In this document: one piece after another, positions 36,014-44,550 of the stretch | Layout: every line of letters begins with the position of its first letter | Numbering within the stretch: the first letter of the stretch is position 1 | Source of the DNA: Bacillota bacterium | Lineage (GTDB): Bacteria; Bacillota_I; Bacilli_A; Izemoplasmatales; UBA1188 | Assembly (NCBI GenBank): GCA_023410715.1 | Contig: JAEYPN010000014.1 | Coordinates: 33,208 to 97,207 of the forward strand | Length of the DNA stretch: 64,000 bases | Direction: 5' to 3' | Notes under the pieces: model-generated | What the model saw: the letters and a program-made list of their open reading frames with translations, nothing else | Told to the model about the DNA's origin: nothing | The model's database searches: none | Translations under genes and position numbers: made by a program

Positions 36014-37287
36014 TTTTCTTAGCAACACAATTACCAAGAGAGGTTTTATTCTCTCACATCCTAATTTTAGCTTTCTTATTAATCCTTGGTTTAATCATTG
36101 GAAGAATATGTGAAAGATTTAATGTTCCTAGCATTACTGGATATATCTTATCAGGAATAATTGTCGGCACAATTTTGATATGCTTAGGTAAAGAGCAAAT
36201 ATTCTATGATTTAAAATTTATTTCAAGCATTGGTTTAGGAATTTTAGCTTATGAAATTGGGACAAGACTTCACATGAAAAAGGTTAAACCAATTCTTTTT
36301 GAAGTATCTCTTATTACGATTCTCCAAGTGATATTTGTGGTTGGGTTTGTTTTCATAGGTCTATTCTTAGCAAAAGCCAAATTAGAAGTAGCTTTAATAT
36401 TAGGCGCTATCGCGCTTGCGACATCACCTGCAACGATGATTGCTATCTCAAGAAAATTTAGGGCTAAAGGTCATTTAACTGATGCCTTAATGCCCCATAT
36501 TGGTTTTGATGATATTGTAGGAGTTATAATTTTCTCGATTGCGATATCTTATGCTTCACAAATTTCAAGTGGCGCTACTTATGGCGTCGAAAGTATCCTT
36601 GTTAGACCATTACTTGAAATTGTTTGTTCTATTTTAGCGGGAGCATTACTTGGATTCTTACTTGGACTATTTATTCGTATTGCTAATAAAAAATCAAGAA
36701 GTAAAAATGAACTATATTTAGAGGAAACAATTTTTAGTATTATTTTAATTGTGGCTCTAACTTACGCTGATATTGAAATATTTGGGATTGAATTTGAATT
36801 GTCCGCAATCTTAACGCCAATGTTTATGGGAATATTTTATACGAATATGGTTCCTAAAGATTTACGAAAAGAAATTGATTCAGCTATTGATGGATTTACT
36901 CCGCCATTTATCTTAGCATTTTTTGGTTTAATTGGCGTAGAATTAATTGTAGCGTTCCAAGAGGGAGTTGCTAATCTAAAAGCTGTTTTATTATATTCAG
37001 CGATTTATATTGTCCTAAGAGTAGTAGGTAAAACTTTAGGCGCAATGGTCGGAGGGAAAATCTGCCATGCACCTAAAACAATTTGTAATTATTTAGGCGT
37101 TTGTTTATTATCTCAGGCTACTGTTTCTTTAGGTATGGCTCAGGTAGTATTAAATAGTTTTGACAAGGAAATTGGTCAAACAGTTTTAATTGTTGTCCTT
37201 ATTTCTGCAGCTGTTTTTGAGTTGTTTGGGCCAAATATGACACAGTATTTTTTGAAAAAAGCCTGTGAAATAGAAATTCCTTCTTAA
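36010..37287 (+). CDS. CPA2-type cation:proton antiporter
   Basis: This 425-aa membrane protein of the Na+/H+ exchanger (PF00999) family has about twelve helices. GLIIGRICERFNVPSITGYI and LSGIIVG open the family fold, and HIGFDDIVGVIIFSIA in the middle contains the paired Asp residues typical of the ion site. Start is the ATG overlapping the MFS stop. Role in Na+, K+ or pH balance is inferred from the family. Confidence 0.8.
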   Translation: MIFLATQLPREVLFSHILILAFLLILGLIIGRICERFNVPSITGYILSGIIVGTILICLGKEQIFYDLKFISSIGLGILAYEIGTRLHMKKVKPILFEVSLITILQVIFVVGFVFIGLFLAKAKLEVALILGAIALATSPATMIAISRKFRAKGHLTDALMPHIGFDDIVGVIIFSIAISYASQISSGATYGVESILVRPLLEIVCSILAGALLGFLLGLFIRIANKKSRSKNELYLEETIFSIILIVALTYADIEIFGIEFELSAILTPMFMGIFYTNMVPKDLRKEIDSAIDGFTPPFILAFFGLIGVELIVAFQEGVANLKAVLLYSAIYIVLRVVGKTLGAMVGGKICHAPKTICNYLGVCLLSQATVSLGMAQVVLNSFDKEIGQTVLIVVLISAAVFELFGPNMTQYFLKKACEIEIPS

Positions 37288-37372
37288 TATATTGATGATA
37301 AATAAAAATTGTAAAAAAGTCTTTTATATGATGTGAATATAGTATATAATCTATGAAAAGGAGAGAAAAAAT

Positions 37373-38950
37373 ATGAATTATATTGATATTGCCATTTTAG
37401 GAATTTTTGTCTTGTTTTTTGTCAGTGGGTTCCTTTTTAGAAAATGCGTTAAAACGTTATATCTTTTAATGTTAACTCTTGCTTATATACCTTTAAGTTT
37501 TGTTTTATCAGGAATTGTTTTAAACGCTTTAGAAAGCGTTGATTTAACAAAAGCAGGGTTACCATTTGCAAGCATTGATGGCTTGATTCCATATATTAGA
37601 ACCTTGAATCCAACAATAACTGATATGTTTAATGCTTCGCCTGCTTTAACAAGTATTGTAGAAAACTGGTCAGATATTCTAACTAAGTTTATTGGTGCCT
37701 ATGTAATATTTATTATTTTAGTTATTACAACCTTTATTTTTGGTTCAATTGTTTGGTTGGTTATTGGTTTAATCATTCCTAAAAAAATTAAGGAAAAGAA
37801 GGTTCGCCTTGTTACTGCGGTTTTAAACGGTATTAGGGGTGTAGTTATTATTGCGGTATTACTTGTTCCTTTCTACAACTTACGTAATGCAGCAAGCGAA
37901 TTAGAAAATTTAAACATTATACCAGAGGAAGATATTGAGATTGTTAAAACATATAATGAACAAACTAATGGTTCAAAATTCTTTGCTTTTGTCGAAAAAA
38001 ATATTGGTAAGACTATTAATAATAATTTAACTTATAAAGAAAATAATAAAGAATATGATATTAATGAAGAAATTTTAGATATGGTTGATATTATTAATGT
38101 TGGTTTTGAATCAATGGATTCTTTTAAAGACTTGGATTTTGACACGAATAACATTAATCCTAAGACTTACGTTGATACATTTGAAAAACTTGACGGTATT
38201 TTAACAAAAATTGATTTAACAATTAGTAATTTAAGAGAGAATTCACAAGTTTCTAATGCAATTTCTGAGCTTGTGCCATTCATTCTTGATGAATACCTAA
38301 TTAAAGAAATTGATGTATTTAGTTCTGTTAACTTAGATAATTTAGAATTTACTTCATTTAAAGAAGACGTCGTTCCTCTACTTCTTAAAGGTTTATTAAA
38401 TAGTTTATCTAGCGATTATCCGTTCTTAGCTAATATTGAATTTAAAAAGTCTAATGGTTCAGATATGACTTACGCAGAAATTAAAAATGAAATTTTAACT
38501 TTAATGAGTATGACAACAGTATTTAATAGTTTAAGTGGTTTAGCTGATGGTTCACTAAATTTAGAAGATATTGATACTGAAGCGCTTATTGATGCACTAA
38601 AATCAGGACAAAATTCTGAACTTGTAAATACATTAATTACTGATGTTGGTAAAGAATTAAGTGAAGAATTTGATGTTAATATTGATTTAACTGATGTTGA
38701 TTTTGCATCTGAAGCAGAAATTTTAGGAAGCTTCATTGATATGGCTAAAGACCCTGAAAGTGTAGAACTAGAAGATATTGCAAACACACTTGTTACTTCA
38801 TCTGTCGCATTAGAATTAGCAAAAACAGCTGACATTCAAGTGGATGTTGAACAAGCAAAGTTTGATGAAATCAAAGCTGAACTTGAAAGTAATGTAAATG
38901 CATCACAAGAAAATATAGCTGCAGTTTTAGCTTTATTTAATGTAAAATAA
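37373..38950 (+). CDS. CvpA-like membrane protein with large C-terminal domain
   Basis: In this 525-aa protein the first 180 residues hold four hydrophobic helices in a CvpA-like arrangement (MNYIDIAILGIFVLFFVSGF at the start; a later GIRGVVIIAVLLVPFYNL). The remaining 340 residues are acidic and mostly helical, with no motif I recognise. A TATAAT at 37345-37350 and AAGGAGAG precede the ATG. It ends at the bidirectional terminator at 38952-38981. CvpA relatives affect envelope functions; the role here is unknown. Confidence 0.6.
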   Translation: MNYIDIAILGIFVLFFVSGFLFRKCVKTLYLLMLTLAYIPLSFVLSGIVLNALESVDLTKAGLPFASIDGLIPYIRTLNPTITDMFNASPALTSIVENWSDILTKFIGAYVIFIILVITTFIFGSIVWLVIGLIIPKKIKEKKVRLVTAVLNGIRGVVIIAVLLVPFYNLRNAASELENLNIIPEEDIEIVKTYNEQTNGSKFFAFVEKNIGKTINNNLTYKENNKEYDINEEILDMVDIINVGFESMDSFKDLDFDTNNINPKTYVDTFEKLDGILTKIDLTISNLRENSQVSNAISELVPFILDEYLIKEIDVFSSVNLDNLEFTSFKEDVVPLLLKGLLNSLSSDYPFLANIEFKKSNGSDMTYAEIKNEILTLMSMTTVFNSLSGLADGSLNLEDIDTEALIDALKSGQNSELVNTLITDVGKELSEEFDVNIDLTDVDFASEAEILGSFIDMAKDPESVELEDIANTLVTSSVALELAKTADIQVDVEQAKFDEIKAELESNVNASQENIAAVLALFNVK

Positions 38951-38951
38951 C

Positions 38952-38981
38952 AAAAAAGCCCATGGTTTTGGGCTTTTATTT
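38952..38981. terminator. bidirectional terminator
   Basis: AAAAGCCCA (38954-38962) pairs with TGGGCTTTT (38969-38977) across a 6-nt loop, with A-rich and T-rich flanks on both sides. It serves the CvpA-like gene on the plus strand and yidD on the minus strand, whose stop lies inside it. Confidence 0.85.
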
Positions 38982-39206
38982 TGGTTTTTTCACTTTATAT
39001 TTAGGAATTGGATCATACCCACCATTAGATAGGGGATTACATCTTAAAATTCGCCAAAAAGTCAAAATTGATGCGATGAAAAAATTATATTCTTTATAAC
39101 AATCAAGAGCATAATTAGAACATGATGGTACATATTTACAACGCTTTTTATGATTTCTCGTTGATTCTTGATATTTTTTAATTAGTTTGATTGCAAGTTT
39201 ATTCAC
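38976..39206 (-). CDS. yidD: membrane protein insertion efficiency factor YidD
   Basis: I start at GTG 39206, 4 nt after GGTGAT, giving 76 aa (VNKLAIKLIKKYQ, the usual YidD opening); ATG 39218 in frame would add four residues. The conserved KYVPSCSNYALDCYKEYN and ILRCNPLSNGGYDPIP are diagnostic. YidD assists YidC-dependent insertion of membrane proteins at the inner face. It shares a symmetrical divergent control region with the DUF2953-like gene. Confidence 0.92.
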   Translation of the reverse strand: MNKLAIKLIKKYQESTRNHKKRCKYVPSCSNYALDCYKEYNFFIASILTFWRILRCNPLSNGGYDPIPKYKVKKPK

Positions 39207-39209
39207 TAT

Positions 39210-39260
39210 AATCACCATTAATATTTTATCACACTATGGGTAAAATAACTAATGGTGATT
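39210..39260. promoter_or_regulatory. symmetrical divergent promoter and ribosome-binding region
   Basis: AATCACCATTA (39210-39220) and TAATGGTGATT (39250-39260) form a perfect 11-bp inverted repeat. Inside it, a minus-strand TAAAAT (39223-39228) and a plus-strand TAAAAT (39241-39246) face outward 12 bp apart. The repeat arms contain the GGTGAT ribosome binding sites of yidD and of the gene at 39264. Both leaders would be only about 10 nt. Confidence 0.55.
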
Positions 39261-39263
39261 TTT

Positions 39264-39776
39264 ATGTGGTTAATTTTTATTTTAATTATAATATTAATGA
39301 TTCTTTTTTTACCATTTAGATTTAGAGTTGTTAACTTAAAAGATGAAACAGATGTGGAACTCACAGTTTTATCAATCATTAAAATTCATTATGATTATGA
39401 AATTTTTATTTCGAAATTTTATAAAAATAAAGATAATGAAGTAAGTCTTGATGTAATTTATAATAATATTTCGAAATTTTTAAAGTCAAGACGCTTAATT
39501 AGAAAGCTAGCAAGAGAAATTGTAATTAAAAAAGTTATAATATCGAGTAATATTAATGTCCCAGATTCCAATTTTTCCCCTTATGTTTATATTTCTAATT
39601 GGTATGCATTAGATCGAATTAGACACACTTTAGTCAGCTATTTTAAAAGAATTGACAATGAATATTATGGAGTAGTTGAAAGTTATAATTCATTAAATCT
39701 TGATGTTGATTTTGATGTTTTAATTAGTTTTAATCTTTTTTCCCTTTTTTCTGGTTTAATAAAAAAAATATCATAA
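39264..39776 (+). CDS. DUF2953-like membrane-anchored protein (YtfI-like)
   Basis: This 170-aa protein starts at ATG 39264, 4 nt after GGTGAT. It has an N-terminal helix (WLIFILIIILMILFLPFRFR) followed by a strand-rich domain. The LPFRFxV opening and the position just before a GerW/YtfJ gene match the DUF2953 protein YtfI of Bacillus. Function unknown. The family call rests partly on gene order. Confidence 0.55.
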   Translation: MWLIFILIIILMILFLPFRFRVVNLKDETDVELTVLSIIKIHYDYEIFISKFYKNKDNEVSLDVIYNNISKFLKSRRLIRKLAREIVIKKVIISSNINVPDSNFSPYVYISNWYALDRIRHTLVSYFKRIDNEYYGVVESYNSLNLDVDFDVLISFNLFSLFSGLIKKIS

Positions 39777-39813
39777 CTTTTAAAAAAAGGGCAAAATATT
39801 AATGGTGAAAAAT

Positions 39814-40203
39814 ATGGAAAATCAAATTAAAGAATTAATGCAGGATTCTCTTACCAGCATCAAAGAAATGATTGATGGTAACAAAATAATGAGTAATCCA
39901 ATTACCGTTGATGGTAAAATTATTATCACAGTTTCAAAGATAAAAGTCGGCTTTGCGAGTGGTGGAACTGAACAAAAGGTTTCATCTAAATCTCAAGAAA
40001 TGAAAGTACCTTTTGGTGGTGGAGCTGGAGGTAGTTTATCAATTACTCCAGTCGCTTTTTTAATTGTCGATGGAAAAGTTGAATTACATCACTTAGATGA
40101 TAAAACCCACATATTAGAGAAATTAATTGATGAAGTGAGCGACTTAAAAGGCCTTTTTGGTAAAAAGGAATATGATGAAGAAATTGTTAAGGTAATTAAG
40201 TAA
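39814..40203 (+). CDS. GerW/YtfJ-family protein
   Basis: This 129-aa protein starts at ATG 39814 after GGTGA; the ATG at 39802 is in frame but poorly placed. The opening helix (IKELMQDSLTSIKEMIDGN) and the core SKIKVGFASGGTEQ, FGGGAGGSLSITPVAFLIV are characteristic of GerW (YtfJ). In Bacillus it acts in spore germination, but homologues occur in non-sporulating bacteria. No sporulation genes are seen here, so a vegetative role is likely. It forms a pair with the DUF2953-like gene. Confidence 0.85.
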   Translation: MENQIKELMQDSLTSIKEMIDGNKIMSNPITVDGKIIITVSKIKVGFASGGTEQKVSSKSQEMKVPFGGGAGGSLSITPVAFLIVDGKVELHHLDDKTHILEKLIDEVSDLKGLFGKKEYDEEIVKVIK

Positions 40204-40241
40204 TTTTTTTAAAAAACAAAAGTAATCATAAATCTGGGTAA

Positions 40242-40250
40242 TGTTATAAT
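40242..40250 (+). promoter_or_regulatory. extended -10 promoter
   Basis: TGTTATAAT lies 21 bp before the ATG at 40271, with ATGGAGG between as ribosome binding site. No clear -35. Confidence 0.55.
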
Positions 40251-40270
40251 ATTCATGGAGGATTTAACAC

Positions 40271-40867
40271 ATGAAAAAAATACTATTACTAGGTGATTCA
40301 ATTAGAATGGGATATGATGATTTTGTTAAAGAAATGGCTGCTGGTAAATACGAAGTTTATTATTTTGAATCTGACAATGGAAGGTTTGCCTCATATACTT
40401 TATGGCAGGCTAATCAATTACTAAGAATATATGGTCCTTTTGATTATATCCACTTTAACAATGGTTATTGGGATATGAACCGAGAAGCGCCAATGAACAC
40501 TCCCTTATCACCAATTCCAGAATATTTATCATTCTTAAAAAGAATTATTGATCTTGGTCGTGAAAATGGTGCAGAAGTAATATTTGCGACAACTGTGCCA
40601 ATATATGAAGATGGAGCCTCTTTAGACAATACAGGAACATACGCCTCTATTAACTATAAAAATTCTTGGGTTAAAGAATATAATGAAGCAGCTTTAGCTT
40701 TAATGAAAGAAGAAAATGTTCCAGTTAACGATTTATATACCTTAATGCTTAAAGGTGAAAGATATTATAAATGTCAGGATTCTTTACATCTAACTTTAGA
40801 GGGCTATAAAGTTTGTGCAAAAGCAGTTATTGATACAATTGATAATTTAGAGAAAAATAAAAAATAA
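40271..40867 (+). CDS. SGNH/GDSL-family hydrolase
   Basis: This 198-aa protein has ILLLGDSIRMGY with the nucleophile Ser, a middle block HFNNGYWDMNR, TTVPIYED and C-terminal DSLHLTLEGYK with the Asp-x-x-His pair. No signal peptide. It is monocistronic, with its own promoter and terminator. Only distantly similar to the SGNH protein at 31645. Likely a carbohydrate or lipid esterase; substrate unknown. Confidence 0.8.
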   Translation: MKKILLLGDSIRMGYDDFVKEMAAGKYEVYYFESDNGRFASYTLWQANQLLRIYGPFDYIHFNNGYWDMNREAPMNTPLSPIPEYLSFLKRIIDLGRENGAEVIFATTVPIYEDGASLDNTGTYASINYKNSWVKEYNEAALALMKEENVPVNDLYTLMLKGERYYKCQDSLHLTLEGYKVCAKAVIDTIDNLEKNKK

Positions 40868-40868
40868 G

Positions 40869-40892
40869 ACTACTTGCAAAAGTAGTTTTTTA
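40869..40892 (+). terminator. Rho-independent terminator
   Basis: ACTACTT (40869-40875) and AAGTAGT (40880-40886) form a 7-bp stem with a GCAA tetraloop, followed by a T-run. Confidence 0.85.
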
Positions 40893-40979
40893 ATGAAAAT
40901 TTGTTTATGTAAAATAACTATTGCGTTTACTTATTCCTTTAACATATGTAAAATATTTGAATATTGTAATCTAAATTTT

Positions 40980-41009
40980 TTGACTAGTAAAGACAAATTA
41001 TGATATAAT
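40980..41009 (+). promoter_or_regulatory. promoter of the ytxK-ackA operon
   Basis: TTGACT (40980-40985), an 18-bp spacer and TATAAT (41004-41009). The start would be near 41016, giving a leader of about 14 nt with AGGTGAT. Confidence 0.75.
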
Positions 41010-41029
41010 CTTTAGAGGTGATTAATATT

Positions 41030-41953
41030 ATGAACAAAAATAATATTGAAATGTTTTATGACGTCCTAGATGAATCAGCAATGCTCCTTTATGAAAAATT
41101 AAAAATGACTTATCTTGATGGAATACTAGATACAGCAAATAATATACTTGCTCATGATGTAGATTATTTTAATTTAAGTGAAGAAGATAATAAAAGCTTA
41201 ATGGGAAAAATCGAAAAAATAAAAGACATTAGTTTTACTAATGAAGAAATTAGAAAAGCATTTCAGTTAGCCTTATTAAAAGCTTTTAAACATCAAAAGA
41301 TTTTATCAAGTGAAATGACTCCAGATACAATTGGATTACTCATTTCTTATTTAATAAATAAGTTTGGTTATAAAGGCAAAATAAAATTACTTGATCCACT
41401 TGTGGGTACAGGAAATCTTTTATATACCGTAGCTAATAATATTGAAGTCGATTCAACTGTTTATGGTATTGATAATAACGAAACATTAATTAAAGTTGCA
41501 AATGTATTAAGAGAAATACTTAATATTGATGGTGAATTATATTTTGATGACACAAGACACTTTAATTTAGAAAAAATTGATATTATGGTTTCAGACGTTC
41601 CTTATCTTGACGATGTTAAGTATGATGTACTGATATCTCATATAAATGACTTAAAAGATTTAGGCTATGCGTTACTAGTTATAGATAACGATTATTTTAT
41701 GGGCGATAATGCCCTAAAATTAAAAGAGAAAATCTTTAATAAAATAAGTGTTTTAGGTTTAATAAAATTACCTGATTCGATCTTTAAAGAAAAGGGCAAA
41801 AGCATTTTCATCTTAAGAAAGAATGAATCACAGATAAAACTATATGAAAAAGTTTTAATCTGTGACTTGCCAAGCTTTACGGATGTTAATGAATTTAATA
41901 AAGTAATAAATCAAATCGATTACTGGTTTTTAGAAAATCAAAAGGAGTATTAA
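41030..41953 (+). CDS. YtxK-like class I SAM-dependent methyltransferase
   Basis: This 307-aa protein starts at ATG 41030 after AGGTGAT. It resembles the N6-DNA-methylase-like YtxK family: a helical N-terminal part, ILSSEMTPDTIGLLISYLI, the SAM site LLDPLVGTGNLLYTV, YGIDNNETLI, and SDVPYLDD in place of the catalytic NPPY motif. The first residue of that motif differs, so base methylation is uncertain. In Bacillus ytxK also precedes ackA. The 2-nt gap to ackA implies co-transcription. Confidence 0.8.
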   Translation: MNKNNIEMFYDVLDESAMLLYEKLKMTYLDGILDTANNILAHDVDYFNLSEEDNKSLMGKIEKIKDISFTNEEIRKAFQLALLKAFKHQKILSSEMTPDTIGLLISYLINKFGYKGKIKLLDPLVGTGNLLYTVANNIEVDSTVYGIDNNETLIKVANVLREILNIDGELYFDDTRHFNLEKIDIMVSDVPYLDDVKYDVLISHINDLKDLGYALLVIDNDYFMGDNALKLKEKIFNKISVLGLIKLPDSIFKEKGKSIFILRKNESQIKLYEKVLICDLPSFTDVNEFNKVINQIDYWFLENQKEY

Positions 41954-41955
41954 TT

Positions 41956-43146
41956 ATGAAAATTATGGCAGTAAATTCCGGCTCATCAAGCTTAAAATTT
42001 CAATTACTTGAAATGCCAGAAGAAAAAGTTATTAGCAGTGGGATAGTTGAAAGAATTGGTATTGCAAATTCTGTATTTACTTTAAAATATAATGGTGAAA
42101 AGTTTGTTTATACCCAAGACATTAAAGACCATTCTGTAGCAGTAGATTTACTTTTTAGTAAACTAATTGAATTAAACATTTTAAAAAGCTTTGATGAAAT
42201 CAAAGGCGTAGGACATCGTGTAGTTCAAGGTGGAACTTATCCCGATTCTGCGTTAATTGACGAAAAAGTTATTCAAGATATTGATGACTTAGCTGAACTT
42301 GGTCCTCTTCATAATCCTGCTCATTTAATTGGTATTAGGGCATTTATGAAGTTATTACCAGGTGTACCAAATGTTGCAGTATTTGACACATCATTCCATC
42401 AAACAATGGCTCCTGAAGCTTATCTTTATGGTACGCCATATGAATGGTATACTGAATATAAAGTAAGAAAATATGGAGCACATGGTACATCACATCGTTA
42501 TGTTTCAAACCGCTGTGCAGAAATACTTGGTAAAGATATTAAAGATACAAAGATTATTGTGGCTCACATCGGCAATGGCGCTAGCTTATGTGCTGTAGAC
42601 TCTGGTAAAAGCGTTGATACTTCAATGGGTATAACTCCACTTGGAGGAATTCCAATGGGTACAAGAACAGGTGATATGGACCCAGCTGTTTTAAGCTTTA
42701 TGGGTCAAAAACTAAACTTGAATACCGCTCAGCTTGTAGAAATCTGCAATAAAAAATCTGGTTATTTAGGTATTAGTGGTGTTTCATCTGATTCACGTGA
42801 CTTAGATAAAGGTATTAAAGAAGGAAATAAACGTTGTCAATTAGCTGTTGATGTTCAAGCAAAAAGAATAGTTGACTTCATTGCAAGTTACTATGTATAT
42901 ATGGGCGGAGCTGATGCGATTGTCTTTACTGCTGGTATTGGTGAAAATGCACCTTTTACAAGAAAGAATATTATTGATCGTTTAGGTGTTCTTGGTATTA
43001 AACTTGATGAAGAAGCCAATATTGATTGTTACGGCGTTGAAAGATTAATTTCTACTCCAGATTCAAAAATTAAAGTTTTTGTAATCCCAACAAATGAAGA
43101 AATTATGATTGCCCGTGATGTAATGCGATTAGGTAATTTAAAATAA
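41956..43146 (+). CDS. ackA: acetate kinase
   Basis: At 396 aa this has the normal family length. It opens with MAVNSGSSSLKFQLLEMP (phosphate-binding signature) and carries GHRVVQGG, FDTSFHQTMAPEAY, RKYGAHGTSHRYV, HIGNGASLCAV and FTAGIGENAPFTR, all diagnostic. It makes ATP from acetyl phosphate, so the organism probably ferments sugars to acetate. No pta is adjacent. Ribosome binding site AAAGGAG. Confidence 0.97.
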   Translation: MKIMAVNSGSSSLKFQLLEMPEEKVISSGIVERIGIANSVFTLKYNGEKFVYTQDIKDHSVAVDLLFSKLIELNILKSFDEIKGVGHRVVQGGTYPDSALIDEKVIQDIDDLAELGPLHNPAHLIGIRAFMKLLPGVPNVAVFDTSFHQTMAPEAYLYGTPYEWYTEYKVRKYGAHGTSHRYVSNRCAEILGKDIKDTKIIVAHIGNGASLCAVDSGKSVDTSMGITPLGGIPMGTRTGDMDPAVLSFMGQKLNLNTAQLVEICNKKSGYLGISGVSSDSRDLDKGIKEGNKRCQLAVDVQAKRIVDFIASYYVYMGGADAIVFTAGIGENAPFTRKNIIDRLGVLGIKLDEEANIDCYGVERLISTPDSKIKVFVIPTNEEIMIARDVMRLGNLK

Positions 43147-43198
43147 AAGAAAAATAAAAAACATAAAGTAATATCTTTAATGAATAGGAGGAATATTC

Positions 43199-44458
43199 AT
43201 GAAAAAGATGCTAGTTATTTTATGTTTTTTTATTTTATTTAGTTATAGTAATACGGCCTATGGCTTAAGCAATATTTACTATGAAGCTAATACAGAAGAT
43301 CAAGATACTTTAACTTTAACTAATATAAGCCAAAATGGTTTAAAACTTCATGTAGTAAAAGATGGGGAAAATCCGTTTAAAGTAACGTTTGGGAATGACT
43401 ATGAATATTATTATCCCAAAGAATTTTTTGAGACTGATGATGCCTTTATTGTGTATGGTGAATATTTAGTTAATAGAAACTATAATGGTTTTATCTTAAA
43501 ATTAAGTAAAACAGGTGAAGTCTTAAATAGTTTAAAATATGAAGATAATTTGCTTGAAAATGTTATTTGGGGGATAGCTACACCTGATGGTTATATCTTT
43601 TATATAGAACAAACAAAAGATATTAACGACTATTATTACTTTACTAAAGGGACAGTTTTAAAAACTGACCAAGACTTAAACATTATTAAGAAAATTGATT
43701 ATAACCTAGAAATAAAATGTTTTAATTATGTGAATAATCAATATATATTTTCAAAAAACTATTTAGCTACAGCTAATATTGTATTAAATAATGATTTAGA
43801 AGCTGAAAGTCTAAATATAAAAGATGAATATATTAATGATTCCTTTAGTTTTGATTTTATAGGGGATGCGACACTAAATGGAGAAAAATATTTGCCTAAT
43901 GAGATAATTAATGTTCCTGGTAAATATGAATTACATATAAAAAATGGAAAATTTGAGTTTAATAAAACAATTTATTTAGAACCAAAAGTTTATGGAATTA
44001 ATGATGGATTAGAAACAAAAACTGGTGTTAGGATTTACTCTAATGCTCAAGCTATGAAATTAAACGGTGAAGACTTTTTAGGCTACATAGAAATATCTAC
44101 ACCAAATGATTACGAGCTTGAACTAATATGTGCCAACGGTTATAAAAAGCTTTATAACTTTTCGATTTTGCCAACTGTAAAAAATCTTTCATCTAATAAA
44201 ATTTACTATAATGAACATACATTAGAATTTACAGGTACGGGATATTTAAATGATAAAATAATTGAATCAGGGACAAAAATAACAGAAGCTGGTGATTATA
44301 ATTTTAAATTGTATAAAGGTGAATATTTGGTTGAGGATATTGATTTTTCCCTAGCCAAAACCAAAACTGATAATAAATTTAAATCAATAGCTTTAGATTT
44401 AGTTCTTGGAGTAATGACTATATCTGGCGCAATTCTAGTTTTTAAAAAATATAAATAA
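43199..44458 (+). CDS. secreted, C-terminally anchored repeat protein
   Basis: This 419-aa protein has a signal peptide (to about residue 22, ending NTAYG) and a C-terminal helix (LVLGVMTISGAILVF) with a basic KKYK tail, so it is anchored with its bulk outside. The first half is strand-rich and resembles a propeller-like or beta-rich domain. From about residue 215 three units repeat a pattern of LNGE or LNDK, then a G-x-Y-x-x or D-Y-x-x strand, like small Ig-like modules. The family is not recognised. It follows ackA by 52 bp with its own AGGAGG and ends at a terminator. Confidence 0.55.
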   Translation: MKKMLVILCFFILFSYSNTAYGLSNIYYEANTEDQDTLTLTNISQNGLKLHVVKDGENPFKVTFGNDYEYYYPKEFFETDDAFIVYGEYLVNRNYNGFILKLSKTGEVLNSLKYEDNLLENVIWGIATPDGYIFYIEQTKDINDYYYFTKGTVLKTDQDLNIIKKIDYNLEIKCFNYVNNQYIFSKNYLATANIVLNNDLEAESLNIKDEYINDSFSFDFIGDATLNGEKYLPNEIINVPGKYELHIKNGKFEFNKTIYLEPKVYGINDGLETKTGVRIYSNAQAMKLNGEDFLGYIEISTPNDYELELICANGYKKLYNFSILPTVKNLSSNKIYYNEHTLEFTGTGYLNDKIIESGTKITEAGDYNFKLYKGEYLVEDIDFSLAKTKTDNKFKSIALDLVLGVMTISGAILVFKKYK

Positions 44459-44463
44459 AATTT

Positions 44464-44492
44464 AAGATCCTAGTAATAGGGTCTTTATTTTT
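44464..44492 (+). terminator. Rho-independent terminator
   Basis: AAGATCCTA (44464-44472) pairs with TAGGGTCTT (44477-44485), with one T-G wobble, followed by TATTTTT. Confidence 0.75.
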
Positions 44493-44523
44493 AATATAAA
44501 ATACCATAAACTATAGATAAGTA

Positions 44524-44532
44524 TGTTATAAT
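44524..44532 (+). promoter_or_regulatory. extended -10 promoter of dnaE
   Basis: TGTTATAAT, 18 bp before the ATG at 44551; no convincing -35. AGAGGTGG follows immediately, so the leader is about 12 nt. Confidence 0.55.
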
Positions 44533-44550
44533 TAATTAGAGGTGGTATTC

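Noticed and set aside
37503..37522. Palindromic AACGCTTTAGAAAGCGTT as an operator
   Set aside because: It lies within the coding sequence of the CvpA-like gene, far from any promoter; probably chance.
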